A DNA stretch of 64,000 nucleotides, from assembly GCA_965203305.1 (NCBI GenBank), contig OZ241874.1:3720001-3784000 (forward strand), written 5' to 3'. Every line of letters begins with the position of its first letter. Within the stretch, counting starts at the first letter, position 1. The position numbers were made by a program, and so were the translations under genes. Positions 1-10,291 of this stretch are shown piece after piece. The notes under the pieces were generated by a model, which saw only the letters and a program-made list of their open reading frames with translations, did no database searches and was not told where the DNA came from. This DNA is from Bin80 sp965203305 (GTDB lineage Bacteria; Bacteroidota; Rhodothermia; Rhodothermales; Bin80).

Positions 1-49
1 AGATCATGCCCACGCTTTTAGATCCCATCGTTAGCAGAGTTGCTGGCCG

Positions 50-544
50 TCAGGAAGATTCGTATACGACATTTACCTCAGTCCAGCTTGACTGATCCTC
101 CTTCATGTATCGATTTACGATCTCTGATACCTCTGCAGGAATTTCAGCAGTGACCTCTCTGTCTGGTATCCTGTTCAGAATTTCCTGCACCCATGTACGC
201 TGCAGAAGCTCATCCGTAATGTGCTGTGCGATGTACGGATACTCCCTCAAGAGTTCTTTTTCACTAATCGTGCCAAAGTCAATCTTGATCCGCGTGATGC
301 GATCATGGGTGAGCCTCGCCCGAAAGGTCGCCCTCATCTTATAGGACCGCAGGATCGTCAGAATTGTCCTCGTCGAAATGGCAAGCACAACTACCTGCAT
401 GTCCAAGTCAGGCAGAGTTATAGATACGTCCCTGAGATCGTCCCGATAGAACATGTGCCTGGCGGCATCCATGAACGGGGAAAAGTCGTCATATGGGCTG
501 GCTATGGCTAGGGCATCCTTGCCTAAGCGATCTTTTTCTGGCAT
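50..544 (-). CDS. Hypothetical protein, 164 aa
   Basis: I do not recognise this protein. It is a soluble, charged protein with no signal peptide or membrane segment. It is rich in Arg, Asp and Glu, and its middle part (about residues 40-90) alternates hydrophobic strands with basic residues. It reads away from the gyrB side on the minus strand, with about 97 bases between it and the glycosyltransferase gene upstream. The ATG at 544 is the only obvious start. Codon use looks like that of its neighbours. Coding status rests on frame length and composition only. Confidence 0.55.
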   Translation of the reverse strand: MPEKDRLGKDALAIASPYDDFSPFMDAARHMFYRDDLRDVSITLPDLDMQVVVLAISTRTILTILRSYKMRATFRARLTHDRITRIKIDFGTISEKELLREYPYIAQHITDELLQRTWVQEILNRIPDREVTAEIPAEVSEIVNRYMKEDQSSWTEVNVVYESS

Positions 545-641
545 CCGCTTTGGAGTGTCTTTGAGAATAGGTTCCTTCTACAAATATAGTAGAAACAGTC
601 TGAAATCTGGCAGTTCCTGCAGGTCTTGAATTCGCTGGTTG

Positions 642-1634
642 CTACCCTCCGCCTAACGCGCCCGTCTGGGCTGCGGCTGCGCTCCTCGTCATATCTCCCT
701 GCACAATCTCTGTAATCTCATACGGATAGCTGTTCTTCATGCGACCCCGCAAAATGAGATCTCCCAGAAATCCCGTGCACATGAACTGCACCCCAACCAT
801 GATGAGCAGTACTCCCAGCAGGAGGGACGGACGGTCTCCAACCGGATTGTTATAGAAAATCTTGTCCATCGTAATCCACAGGCTGATCACAAAACCGCCC
901 AGAAATGCCAAAAGCCCCATGGACCCAAAAAAATGCATGGGCCTGGATCCAAAACGGGTCAGAAAACTCACCGTCAGCAAATCCAGACACCCCCGAATAT
1001 AGCGCTCAATCCCGAACTTGGATCTGCCATACTGCCGCTCCCGATGGTTCACCCGACACTCCCCAATACGGGTAAATCCCTCCCATTTCGCAAGCAGCGG
1101 AAGATAACGGTGCATCTCCCCATAAATCCTGACAGATTTGACTACCTCAAGCCGATAAGCCTTCAAGCCACAATTAAAATCGTGCAGCGCAATGCCGGAC
1201 ACGATCCGTGTAACCAGGTTGAAAAAACGGCTGGGAAAAGTCTTGGTCCAAGGATCTTTGCGAACCTGTTTCCAGCCACTCACCAGATCCCGTCCCTCAT
1301 CAATGGCCGCCACAAGAGACGGAATCTCTCGGGGATCATCCTGCAGATCCGCATCCATCGTAATCACAACACGGGCATCCACATGCGCAAACCCCGCCGC
1401 CAGTGCTGCGCTCTTGCCATAATTGCGCCGGAATCGAATCCCCCTGAATCGCATGTCTGCCTCGCACCGGCGAAGGATTCCCGCCCAGGAATCGTCCTGT
1501 GAACCGTCGTCAATGAACCATACTTCAAAGTCTAGTTCGGCCTCCCTGCAACTGTCTCGTATCTCATCCGCAAGGATGGCAATAGAGGCCTCCTCCTCAA
1601 AGACCGGAACAACGATGCCGACAGCCGGGCGCAT
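642..1634 (-). CDS. Glycosyltransferase family 2, membrane-anchored (DPM1/GtrB-like)
   Basis: The N-terminal GT-A domain starts at once with the nucleotide-sugar fold (VGIVVPVFEEEASI), followed by WFIDDGSQDDS and the metal-binding TMDADLQDDP. Two hydrophobic segments near the C-terminus (about residues 230-255 and 270-300) fit the two-helix anchor of polyisoprenyl-phosphate glycosyltransferases such as GtrB/ArnC. The expected reaction is transfer of a sugar from a nucleotide donor to a lipid phosphate on the inner face of the cytoplasmic membrane. The exact sugar cannot be told. The start is 6 bases after the gyrB stop, so it is probably cotranscribed with gyrB, an unusual partner with no evident functional link. 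Confidence 0.85.
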   Translation of the reverse strand: MRPAVGIVVPVFEEEASIAILADEIRDSCREAELDFEVWFIDDGSQDDSWAGILRRCEADMRFRGIRFRRNYGKSAALAAGFAHVDARVVITMDADLQDDPREIPSLVAAIDEGRDLVSGWKQVRKDPWTKTFPSRFFNLVTRIVSGIALHDFNCGLKAYRLEVVKSVRIYGEMHRYLPLLAKWEGFTRIGECRVNHRERQYGRSKFGIERYIRGCLDLLTVSFLTRFGSRPMHFFGSMGLLAFLGGFVISLWITMDKIFYNNPVGDRPSLLLGVLLIMVGVQFMCTGFLGDLILRGRMKNSYPYEITEIVQGDMTRSAAAAQTGALGGG

Positions 1635-1640
1635 GAGCCG

Positions 1641-3563
1641 CTAGATGTCCAGGGTCGCATAGCGCGCATTGCGCTCAATGAACCGGCGACGCGGCTCCAC
1701 CTGATCTCCCATCAGTGTGGAGAAGAGCCTGTCAGCAGCCACAGCATCGTCAATGGTTACCCGCTTCAGCTGACGTGTATCCGGGTCCATGGTCGTATCC
1801 CAGAGCTGTCTTGGATTCATTTCCCCCAAACCCTTGTACCGCTGGATGATCACCTTGCCGGCACTGCCTGCCTGCATCTCTTCCACAGTCTCTCTTAACA
1901 CCTCATCTGACCAGCAGTAGGTTTCCTTTTTTCCCTGCTTTGCCTTGTACAGTGGCGGCAATGCAATAAAGACCCTCCCGTCTTCAATGAGCGGACACAG
2001 ATGACGATAAAAGAAGGTAAGGAGCAGGGTTCGGATATGGGCACCATCCACATCCGCATCTGTCATGAGCAGGATCTTGTGGTAGCGCAGCTTCTCTGGA
2101 TCAAAATCCTCTTCCGATATGGCAATCCCGGTTCCCAGGGCCGTAATGATATTCCGGATCTCTTCATTCTCCAGTACCCGATCCAGCCGTGCCTTTTCAA
2201 CATTGAGAATCTTCCCGCGCAGAGGCAGGATCGCCTGAAAGTGCCGGTCCCGGGCCTGTTTGGCTGATCCGCCTGCGGAATCTCCCTCCACCAGATACAG
2301 CTCGCACTCTTCCGGCTTCCGTGAAGAGCAGTCCGCCAGTTTCCCCGGAAGTCCGCCAGAAGCAAACGCATTCTTGCGCTGGACAAGTGCCCTGGCTTGC
2401 CGGGCAGCCTGGCGGGCCGTGGCAGCAATCACAACCTTGTCCACAATTAATTTCAGCTGCTTCGGATGATCCTCCAGCCAGTGGCCGAGCTTTTCCCCTA
2501 CAATACTCTGCACCTGCCCCATCACCTCGGAATTGCCGAGTTTGGTTTTTGTCTGTCCCTCAAATTGCGGATCCGCCACTTTCACGGAAACCACCGCAGT
2601 CAGCCCCTCACGAAAATCATCTCCTGCCAGATCTCCCTTGAAATTCTTGAACAGATTGTTCCGCTCCGCACTGCTCTTCAGGGTACGAGTCAGTGCTGTC
2701 CTGAATCCCGAAATGTGCGTGCCGCCCTCATGCGTATGGATGTTGTTGACAAAGGACAGTACGTTGGAGGAGAACCCCGAGTTATAGCGCATGGCAATCT
2801 CTACGGTCCCCTCATCATCCCGGAAACAGATCACCTCATCATGGATCGGTGTACGGGATTCGTCCAGATACTCTACGAATTCACGCAGGCCTCCCTCAAA
2901 GTAGTACTCTTCACTCTCCTCTCTGCCGGGACGAAGATCTTCCAGAACAATTTTTACTTTGGCATTCAGGTAGGCAAGCTCCCGGAGACGCTTGCTGATG
3001 ATCTCAAACCGAAAGTCACAATCAAGAAAAATGCTTGCGTCTGGCCAGAATCGTATTCGGGTGCCCGTACCCTCTTCCGGTTTCATGGGACGGACTTTTT
3101 TCATCTCATGGGATGGCTCACCACACTCGTAGATCTGCTCCCACAGAAAACCGTCCCGATATACGCTTGCCTCCAGTCGGCTTGAGAGTGCATTCACGCA
3201 GGACAGACCAACACCGTGAAGTCCTCCTGATACCTTGTAGGTCTTGTCATCAAACTTGCCACCGGCGTGCAGCACCGTCATTACAACCTCCAGAGCCGGA
3301 CGCTGCTGCTCGGGATGCATCCCCACCGGAATCCCCCGCCCATTGTCAGTGACTTCAACGGCCCCGTCTTCACAGATGCGAACCTGTATATGATCGCAGT
3401 GCCCCGCCAGGGCCTCGTCAATCGCATTATCTACTACTTCATACACGAGGTGGTGGAGTCCTCGAAGATTCACATCCCCGATGTACATTGCGGGACGCTT
3501 GCGGACTGCTTCCAGTCCGTCAAGGACCTGGATATTTCCGGCACTATATTCTGGCTTTGCCAT
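1641..3563 (-). CDS. gyrB: DNA gyrase subunit B
   Basis: This is the ATPase subunit of gyrase, which introduces negative supercoils with GyrA. Visible features are the GHKL ATPase start (LEAVRKRPAMYIGD, VVDNAIDEALAGHCD, DNGRGIPVG), the GLHGVGLSCVNALS loop, and the TOPRIM part with EGDSAGGSAKQ, LPLRGKILNVEKA and TDADVDGAHIRTLLLTFFYR. The C-terminal end has YKGLGEMNPRQLWDTTMDP, diagnostic for GyrB/ParE. I chose the ATG at 3563 (MAKPEYSAGNIQVL), giving 640 aa, the usual length for this group. The open frame extends 30 codons further upstream without family similarity. ParE is the alternative, but length and the position near recF-type origin genes favour GyrB. Confidence 0.96.
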   Translation of the reverse strand: MAKPEYSAGNIQVLDGLEAVRKRPAMYIGDVNLRGLHHLVYEVVDNAIDEALAGHCDHIQVRICEDGAVEVTDNGRGIPVGMHPEQQRPALEVVMTVLHAGGKFDDKTYKVSGGLHGVGLSCVNALSSRLEASVYRDGFLWEQIYECGEPSHEMKKVRPMKPEEGTGTRIRFWPDASIFLDCDFRFEIISKRLRELAYLNAKVKIVLEDLRPGREESEEYYFEGGLREFVEYLDESRTPIHDEVICFRDDEGTVEIAMRYNSGFSSNVLSFVNNIHTHEGGTHISGFRTALTRTLKSSAERNNLFKNFKGDLAGDDFREGLTAVVSVKVADPQFEGQTKTKLGNSEVMGQVQSIVGEKLGHWLEDHPKQLKLIVDKVVIAATARQAARQARALVQRKNAFASGGLPGKLADCSSRKPEECELYLVEGDSAGGSAKQARDRHFQAILPLRGKILNVEKARLDRVLENEEIRNIITALGTGIAISEEDFDPEKLRYHKILLMTDADVDGAHIRTLLLTFFYRHLCPLIEDGRVFIALPPLYKAKQGKKETYCWSDEVLRETVEEMQAGSAGKVIIQRYKGLGEMNPRQLWDTTMDPDTRQLKRVTIDDAVAADRLFSTLMGDQVEPRRRFIERNARYATLDI

Positions 3564-3872
3564 AGACTTTGTTAAAACGACAGCTAAAGACGAGTATCCT
3601 GTTGTGATCTGGCAAGTTCGTAAAACACCGCACAACCGGACAGGAACATGCACACCAGAGACTCGCTGGAAACACGCTTTCCCGTATTTGACCGGACATC
3701 AAGACTCTGTATCAAAACCGCCTTTCAGGCACATGAATCTCCTGTGTTGTACTACAGAACCTGCATCTGCAACCTGCAAAATTCCTCAATTGCTCACTGA
3801 GGCTATACCAACCATTCAGCACCGGAATAGTTCCTGCAGATGATGGCGGCAGAGGAGGGGAATCCCCTGCAG
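3564..3872. other. Intergenic region between gyrB and hflX
   Basis: About 309 bases between the hflX stop and the gyrB start, both on the minus strand. It must hold the gyrB promoter. I see no convincing promoter, terminator or structured RNA. Confidence 0.4.
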
Positions 3873-5201
3873 TTATGTCCCTGAGAGCATCTCCAGTCCT
3901 TTATGCGGTGCCAGAAAGCGTTCCAGCTCTCCTGACTGATCACGCGTAATGCGGAAGTGTACACGAAGAGCATCCTCCCGGACGGGTGTTCCATTCCTTT
4001 GGACCTGGACCAGTTCCTGGTCAACAACCTCCCCCAGCCGCTGCACCGCTGCAAGTGTGCGCCCGTCCGTTACTGGAATGAGTACAGAGCCTTCTATTTG
4101 TGCCCCCCGAACCATCTGCTCCAGTTGACTCTTCAGCGTATTCAGTCCGATTCCGCGGAGTGCCGCAATCTGGACCGCATCGGGATACTCGAGCCGCAGT
4201 GCAGACAGGGTTTCGGCAGGAGATGCAAGAGCATCAATCTTGTTCAGAACCAGCAGAGTGGGAATTTCCAGTGCACCAATTTCATGCAGTGTCTGGCGAA
4301 CCACCGTCATCTGGTCTTCAAAGTGCGGATGCGCGGCACTCACCACATGAAGCAATACATCGCTTTGACGGACTTCATCCAGAGTGCTCTTGAAGCTTTC
4401 AATCAGCTTGTGCGGCAGTTTCCGAATAAACCCGACTGTATCCGACAGAAGTACTGTGGTCGCTGACGAGAGAGTGCACTGCCTCGTGGTGGCATCCAGC
4501 GTTGCAAAGAGCCGATCCTCTGCCAGCACCCCGCCCTGGGCCAGAGCATTCATGAGTGTGGATTTTCCTGCATTGGTATATCCGACCAGTGCAACCCGGC
4601 AGTATCTGGCTCTGCGCCGCCGCTGTGTGGTACGCTGCCGATCTATCCGCTGCAAACGCTCCCGAAGCGTGGACATGCGCTGGCTGATGAGCCTGCGGTC
4701 TGTCTCAATCTGGGTCTCCCCCGGTCCACGTGTGCCAATCCCTCCCTGCTGCCTGGAAAGGTGCGTCCACTGTCTGGTCAGCCGCGTACGCAGATAGTCC
4801 AGCTGTGCCAGCTCCACCTGGGTCTTCGCCACGGCAGTCTGCGCCCGCCTGGCAAAAATGTCCAGAATCAGCTGCGGACGGTCAATGAGTTTGCACCCGA
4901 GAGATCGCTCCAGATTGCGGATCTGGTTTGGACTCAGTTCATCATCAAACAGAACCGTGTCAATTTTTCCTGCTTGCACAGCCTCCGCAATCTCCTGAAC
5001 TTTCCCGGAGCCGATGTAGGTTGCCGGATTGGGACTCTGTAAAGCCTGGGTAATCCGGCCGGATACGGATGCGCCTGCCGTTTCTGCCAGCTGCTCCAGT
5101 TCGTCAAGGGAATCCTGCCTGCTGCCTTTCGTATGGACAGTCCCGACGAGAAGGATGGTTTCCTTCTCAGGCTCGCCAGTGATGTGCAACTTCCGACTCA
5201 T
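3873..5201 (-). CDS. hflX: Ribosome-associated GTPase HflX
   Basis: HflX binds the 50S subunit and splits stalled or stressed ribosomes. The glycine-rich N-terminal domain is present (TLLVGTVHT, SGRITQALQSPNPATYIGSGKVQEI, DTVLFDDELSPNQIRNLE), followed by the coiled linker with GPGETQIETDRRLI. The GTPase motifs are GYTNAGKSTLMN (G1), DTVGFIRKLPH (G3) and NKIDAL (G4). The C-terminal domain is typical. Two starts are possible: ATG 5219, overlapping the upstream gene by 16 bases, or ATG 5201 (MSRKLHITG), 2 bases after that gene's stop. I prefer 5201. Confidence 0.93.
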   Translation of the reverse strand: MSRKLHITGEPEKETILLVGTVHTKGSRQDSLDELEQLAETAGASVSGRITQALQSPNPATYIGSGKVQEIAEAVQAGKIDTVLFDDELSPNQIRNLERSLGCKLIDRPQLILDIFARRAQTAVAKTQVELAQLDYLRTRLTRQWTHLSRQQGGIGTRGPGETQIETDRRLISQRMSTLRERLQRIDRQRTTQRRRRARYCRVALVGYTNAGKSTLMNALAQGGVLAEDRLFATLDATTRQCTLSSATTVLLSDTVGFIRKLPHKLIESFKSTLDEVRQSDVLLHVVSAAHPHFEDQMTVVRQTLHEIGALEIPTLLVLNKIDALASPAETLSALRLEYPDAVQIAALRGIGLNTLKSQLEQMVRGAQIEGSVLIPVTDGRTLAAVQRLGEVVDQELVQVQRNGTPVREDALRVHFRITRDQSGELERFLAPHKGLEMLSGT

Positions 5202-5203
5202 GT

Positions 5204-7234
5204 TCAGCGGGCTCTCCACCGTGCAGCCAGCAGCATCTCGGCAGCCAGCAGCAGAAGCCCCAAGACAAGAAAATGCCGCCAGAGCTCCAGCCCTGTCCGT
5301 GCCTGCCGCATCATGGCAGAAATCTCTCTATGGGAATTCACCTCCATGACTTCAACAGGTGTGCCCAGATCTTCTGCCAGCCTGTCTGCAGCCTCCTTTC
5401 GATAAAGATAGGACAGGCGGGATTCATCTGGATCAAGATCAACCGTGACCAGCCTTGCAGGCATATTGTCCACAAGCACCCTGGCCACTCCCGGCAAATC
5501 TGACTCGAATTCAATCAGACTCGCGCCAAAGATCTGACGGCTGGCCGGAATCTGTGTCGTGCCATCCGGCATTTCCAGGGTAATCTGTCCCTGTGTTGCC
5601 GGAATCCTGACCGTGCCTTCCTGTCCGACCAGAAACTGCTCTCCCTGTATGGATCCTCCCGCAGAGAGGTACTGCACTGCACGGTACATCAGGGGAACAA
5701 ACAGGCCCCGAACCGGCAGATCGCTCCATGCTGCCTCTGGAGCAACCGCCATGAAGAGTATCCGGCCACGATCATGCTGAATCTCCTGCAAGAGTGGCGT
5801 GCCCCCCGAAAGCGTGATCACTGTCTGTTCCGCTCCGGTTCCCGGTACATATCGTGCAGAACGATAAATGCGCACATCCTCAAGCCTTTGCACACGCTCC
5901 GAAGCTGTAAAAACCCCTTCAAACATCGGGTGCTCAAAGTCTGCCGAAAGGACAGAAGTTTCGGATTCCTGGATGCTGGCCTTTCCCGCATCAAACGCCG
6001 ACAGGAGGGCATTTACGGGATTCATGTCCATACCAGGAAAAATCTGCAGTCCGCCCCCATTCTGGACATACTGCTCAAGCTTCACCACCTCGCCGCTACT
6101 GAGCTCGTCCGGTCCGACGAAAAAGATTGCAGAATACGGGCTGAATGGCGTAGCTGCCAGTTCATGTTGCGGAATTTGGGTTGTACGCAGGCCACTGGAT
6201 TCATTTTCGAGAGAGAGGGCCAGTTCTACATGCATGGTCTGTGCAGCAGTCCCGTGAATCAGAAGGATGTCTCTGCGCTCCGGCACATGAAACGAAAAGT
6301 GTCGCTGATTGTCCTCCTCCAGCCCGTCATCTTCTGTCATCACATATCCTGCAATCCATCCCCTGTTCTGCGGCGTTCCCTGGAGCCGTACACGAGCCGG
6401 CACATCCGGCTCAAGAGCGACACTCGCCTGTGCCATCCGTCTGTCTTCCAGATACAAACTCACTGCATAGTCCTCAATAGAAGTTTCACCATGATTGATC
6501 ACGGTTGCCTCAACAGTGGCAGGAGTTCCCGGCTGCATGATCTGGCTTGTGACGCGCACATCTGCAATGCCCACATTCGGCCTCGTTTCTGCCGTTCCTA
6601 CAGGAACCAGTACCACGCGTACTGCCTCGTCCAGTCCTGTCCGCACAGAATCGCTCCATGTTGCTTGCTGAAGATCTCCCAGATAGTATACAACCTTGCC
6701 TGGATGAGTGCCTTCCCGGACAATAAGCTCTGTTGCCTGGCGTATAACCGAAGCGGCAGACTGTGTCCTGTATGTCAGATTCAGGTCTTCCATTCTGTGT
6801 GCGGGTGCAAGACTGTTTTCATGCAGAATAAAGACCTCATCCCCCGGATCAGTGGACTCCATGATTGACTGCGCAACTGATTTTGCCTGGGAGAATCGCG
6901 TTCCTTCTGCATCTCTCTGCATCATGGACAGAGAAGCATCCAGTACCAGCACTATGGAAACACTTGTGCGCCCCAGAAACTGTGCAGCTGAAGATCCGAC
7001 CAGGGTTGGGCGGGCAAAAACAAAAATCAGTGCACACAGTGCCAGTGTTCTCAGAAGCAGAAGCAGCCAGTTGCGTATACGAACCCGCTGCATGGTCGTG
7101 CGCTGCAGGGACTGCAAAAGAGCAAGTGAACTGTAATCCAGTCTCTTCGGCCGGCGAAAGTTGAACAGATGAACGAGCAGGGGAAGGGCCGCTGCAACCA
7201 GTCCGATCAGGACAAGCGGGTTTACAAAAATCAT
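5204..7234 (-). CDS. BatA-type VWA-domain membrane protein
   Basis: The N-terminus has the double-transmembrane BatA signature (NPLVLIGLVAAALPLLVHLFNF with RRPKRLDYSSLALL, then a second helix at about 60-78). A von Willebrand A domain follows, with a MIDAS-like DASLSM motif in VSIVLVLDASLSMMQRD. The long middle is extracytoplasmic beta-rich sequence, and a final helix lies near the C-terminus (LVLGLLLLAAEMLLAARW). Such proteins are typical of Bacteroidota and relatives and are linked to aerotolerance-type Bat operons, although no other bat genes are here. The function is therefore only a family guess. It is followed 2 bases later by hflX. Confidence 0.85.
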   Translation of the reverse strand: MIFVNPLVLIGLVAAALPLLVHLFNFRRPKRLDYSSLALLQSLQRTTMQRVRIRNWLLLLLRTLALCALIFVFARPTLVGSSAAQFLGRTSVSIVLVLDASLSMMQRDAEGTRFSQAKSVAQSIMESTDPGDEVFILHENSLAPAHRMEDLNLTYRTQSAASVIRQATELIVREGTHPGKVVYYLGDLQQATWSDSVRTGLDEAVRVVLVPVGTAETRPNVGIADVRVTSQIMQPGTPATVEATVINHGETSIEDYAVSLYLEDRRMAQASVALEPDVPARVRLQGTPQNRGWIAGYVMTEDDGLEEDNQRHFSFHVPERRDILLIHGTAAQTMHVELALSLENESSGLRTTQIPQHELAATPFSPYSAIFFVGPDELSSGEVVKLEQYVQNGGGLQIFPGMDMNPVNALLSAFDAGKASIQESETSVLSADFEHPMFEGVFTASERVQRLEDVRIYRSARYVPGTGAEQTVITLSGGTPLLQEIQHDRGRILFMAVAPEAAWSDLPVRGLFVPLMYRAVQYLSAGGSIQGEQFLVGQEGTVRIPATQGQITLEMPDGTTQIPASRQIFGASLIEFESDLPGVARVLVDNMPARLVTVDLDPDESRLSYLYRKEAADRLAEDLGTPVEVMEVNSHREISAMMRQARTGLELWRHFLVLGLLLLAAEMLLAARWRAR

Positions 7235-7344
7235 GTGTTGGAAGAGAACGCTGTACAGCGTTGCGTTGCTACAGAAATACGGTCTGCCGGTTCCGAGAGC
7301 AAGTTCGCCCTCTGTGCGTAAAAGCGTCTTTATTTTTCTGCCTC

Positions 7345-10203
7345 ATGTCACATCCCAGCCCTCGTGATTACATCAGCGTTCGGGGAGCGCGTCAGCATAA
7401 CCTGAAAAACTTTGATCTGGTCCTTCCCAAACGCAACCTGGTAGTTGTGACGGGTCCGTCCGGTTCTGGAAAATCAAGCCTGGCCTTTGACACCATCTTT
7501 GCGGAGGGACAGCGGCGGTATATGGAGAGTCTGAGCTCGTATGCCCGCCAGTTCCTGGAACGCATGGACAAGCCCGATGTGGACATGATCACGGGGCTTG
7601 CCCCGGCAATTTCGATTGAACAGCGCGTACTGTCCAAAAACCCGCGATCCACGGTAGCCACCCAGACCGAAATCTATGATCATCTGCGTCTGCTGTATGC
7701 CCAGATCGGCAAAATTATATCTCCCATCAGCGGGAAGGAGGTCACGAGAGATACCCCCCGTTCCATTGCGGATACCCTGCAATCCAGCCTTCCAGACGGA
7801 ACCAGATTCTTTCTGACGTTTCCTGTACTGCAGCCTGAATCCGGGGCGTGGACGCTCGAGATCCTTATGCACAGAGGATATACTCGTCTCCTGTTTGTTT
7901 TGGACGGAAAACTGCATCTGGTTGACCTGACCGAAGCGGAGGAGTATGAGCTTGAGGATACGGTTAGATCCCTCCCGGGAGATTTGCGCTCTGCTATGGT
8001 GCTGCTGGACCGTCTCGCGGTCAGAAAAGATGATGAAAAGACAACCGGCAGGATTGCGGATTCCGTGGAAACAGCGTACCGGGAAGGAGACGGGAACTGC
8101 TCCATCCTCATTCCCTCTGCTGCTTCCAGAGATGATCTTGAATCCAGACTGGATTTCAGCTGGTGGCTGGAGCGCGACGGAATGGAGTTCATGGCACCTC
8201 AACCAAAGCTTTTTTCGTTCAGCAGCCCCATCGGTGCCTGCAAGTCCTGCAATGGATATGGCCGGTCCAAGGGACTGGACCGGGAGCTGGTCATCCCCGC
8301 CCCCGAACTGTCCCTCTCCAAAGGAGCAATCAAGCCCTTTGAGGGAGACAGCTGGTCAACATTCAAGGAAAAAATGCTTGCCTGTGCACGGAGCCACAAT
8401 ATCAATACGGAGGTCCCCTATAAAAGTCTGTCCAAAGCGGAAAAGCACATCCTGTGGCACGGTACCGGAGACTATAAGGGAATATTTGGCTTCTTTGAGT
8501 ATCTGAAAGAGAATATTACCCGCTCTGGATATCGCTTTTACAATGCACGGTTTATGGGCTTCGGGGTTTGTATCAAATGTAACGGGGCCCGCCTTCGCCC
8601 GGAAGCCCTGTATGTCAAGATTGGCGGCAAACATATCGGGAAGATTTCGGAGATGACCATTCAGGAAGCCGAGGATTTTTTTGACAGCCTCGTGCTCACC
8701 GAATATGAACAGGAAGCAGCCGGAATCCTGATTCAGGAAATTCGCAAGCGGTTGCGCTTTCTGATTGATGTTGGTCTTGAATATATCAATCTGGGCCGGC
8801 TTTCAGAGACACTCAGCGGCGGAGAGAGCCAGCGAATCCGTCTTGCCACGGCCCTGGGAAGTGCTCTGGTCGGAGCACTCTATGTGCTTGACGAGCCCAC
8901 GATTGGACTGCATCCGCGGGACACATTGCGGCTTGTGGAGATTCTTAAAAAGATGCGTGACCTTGGCAATACAGTTATCGTTGTTGAGCATGATCCAGAT
9001 GTAATCCGCAATGCAGATCACATTGTTGATCTGGGCCCTGAGTCAGGTATCCGGGGCGGAGAGTTAACATTTGAGGGGCCCATTGACCAGCTGCTCCAGG
9101 ACAGGTCTTCCCGGACCGGCTCCTATCTGAGCGGACATACCACCATCCCGGTCCCGAAAAAACGGCGCAGGCCGGACTGGAAACGTTCCATTGACATCTA
9201 TGGCGCAGCCATTCACAACCTGAACAGTCTGAATGTTCGGTTTCCCATGGGATTGATCACTTGCGTGAGCGGAGTGAGTGGATCAGGAAAATCAACTCTG
9301 GTCAAGGAGGTTTTGTATCAGGGGCTCAAGAACCGGCTGGACCCCGAAGCCCAGACTTTTTCTGATACCCCCCCCTACCAGTCTCTGAACATGCACAGAA
9401 GCATTGACAATGTTCGGATCGTTGACCAGTCCCCCATCGGCCGATCCTCTCGGTCAAACCCGGTGACCTATGTGAATGCATTTGATGCAATCCGCCTTCT
9501 CTTTGCCCGAACAGACCAGGCAAAAATGTATGAATACCAGCCGGGGTTCTTTTCTTTCAATATCCCGGGGGGACGCTGTGAAGAATGCAGTGGCGAAGGA
9601 GTCATCAAGGTGGAAATGCAGTTTCTGGCCGATCTCTATCTCCCCTGTGACGAGTGTAACGGGACCCGGTACAAGGAAGAGATACTGCAGGTTTTGTACA
9701 AGGGAAAAAATATCCACGATGTGCTGAATCTGTCTGTGGACGAGGCACTGGAGTTTTTCAGCGACCAGCCGCGCCTGTGCCATCTGCTTGCCCCACTGAA
9801 GACCATAGGACTCGGATACCTAAAGCTGGGACAGCCTTCCCCGACACTGTCCGGCGGGGAGGCGCAGCGAATCAAGCTGGCTGGCTGCCTTGCTCAGCCT
9901 CCAAGCTATCATGTCGTCTACATCTTTGACGAACCGACAACTGGCCTGCATTTTGTGGATGTGGAAAAGCTCATTGACGCATTCAATCAACTGGTGGAAG
10001 CAGAGCATACGGTCATCATCATAGAGCACAACCTGGACACCCTCAAGTGTGCGGACCATATCATTGATCTGGGGCCGGAGGGAGGAGAACATGGGGGGCG
10101 TATTGTAGCCTCCGGGACTCCAGAAGAAATTGCCCAGGTCCCGGAAAGCCATACAGGCCGTTTCCTGGCCTCCTTGCTGGCACTGGAAAAGAACGCCGCC
10201 TGA
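7345..10203 (+). CDS. uvrA: Excinuclease ABC subunit A
   Basis: UvrA is the damage-recognition ATPase of nucleotide excision repair. Two ABC modules are clear: Walker A GPSGSGKSSLAF (about residue 38) and GVSGSGKSTLVK (about 645), and signatures LSGGESQRIRLA (about 490) and LSGGEAQRIKLA (about 835), each followed by DEPT. Zinc-finger CxxC pairs occur at CKSCNGYG, CIKCNGAR, CEECSGEG and CDECNGTR. I chose the ATG at 7345 (MSHPSPRDYISVRGARQHNL), giving 952 aa. The frame is open 28 codons further upstream without similarity. It diverges from the VWA gene. Confidence 0.97.
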   Translation: MSHPSPRDYISVRGARQHNLKNFDLVLPKRNLVVVTGPSGSGKSSLAFDTIFAEGQRRYMESLSSYARQFLERMDKPDVDMITGLAPAISIEQRVLSKNPRSTVATQTEIYDHLRLLYAQIGKIISPISGKEVTRDTPRSIADTLQSSLPDGTRFFLTFPVLQPESGAWTLEILMHRGYTRLLFVLDGKLHLVDLTEAEEYELEDTVRSLPGDLRSAMVLLDRLAVRKDDEKTTGRIADSVETAYREGDGNCSILIPSAASRDDLESRLDFSWWLERDGMEFMAPQPKLFSFSSPIGACKSCNGYGRSKGLDRELVIPAPELSLSKGAIKPFEGDSWSTFKEKMLACARSHNINTEVPYKSLSKAEKHILWHGTGDYKGIFGFFEYLKENITRSGYRFYNARFMGFGVCIKCNGARLRPEALYVKIGGKHIGKISEMTIQEAEDFFDSLVLTEYEQEAAGILIQEIRKRLRFLIDVGLEYINLGRLSETLSGGESQRIRLATALGSALVGALYVLDEPTIGLHPRDTLRLVEILKKMRDLGNTVIVVEHDPDVIRNADHIVDLGPESGIRGGELTFEGPIDQLLQDRSSRTGSYLSGHTTIPVPKKRRRPDWKRSIDIYGAAIHNLNSLNVRFPMGLITCVSGVSGSGKSTLVKEVLYQGLKNRLDPEAQTFSDTPPYQSLNMHRSIDNVRIVDQSPIGRSSRSNPVTYVNAFDAIRLLFARTDQAKMYEYQPGFFSFNIPGGRCEECSGEGVIKVEMQFLADLYLPCDECNGTRYKEEILQVLYKGKNIHDVLNLSVDEALEFFSDQPRLCHLLAPLKTIGLGYLKLGQPSPTLSGGEAQRIKLAGCLAQPPSYHVVYIFDEPTTGLHFVDVEKLIDAFNQLVEAEHTVIIIEHNLDTLKCADHIIDLGPEGGEHGGRIVASGTPEEIAQVPESHTGRFLASLLALEKNAA

Positions 10204-10291
10204 GCACCTGTTCTGTTACTTTCCTGTTTCTGGCTGCGCCATCCCTTGAACGGTTCCCGATTTTTTTTCGCTCACTTGCCTTCTCTTGTGC

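Noticed and set aside
5774..6868. Plus-strand open frame (364 aa) opposite the BatA-type gene
   Set aside because: Cys/His/Ser-rich composition typical of antisense frames; the minus-strand gene has signal, VWA motif and helices.
7474..8202. Minus-strand open frame (242 aa) inside uvrA
   Set aside because: Antisense to conserved uvrA sequence and without recognisable features.
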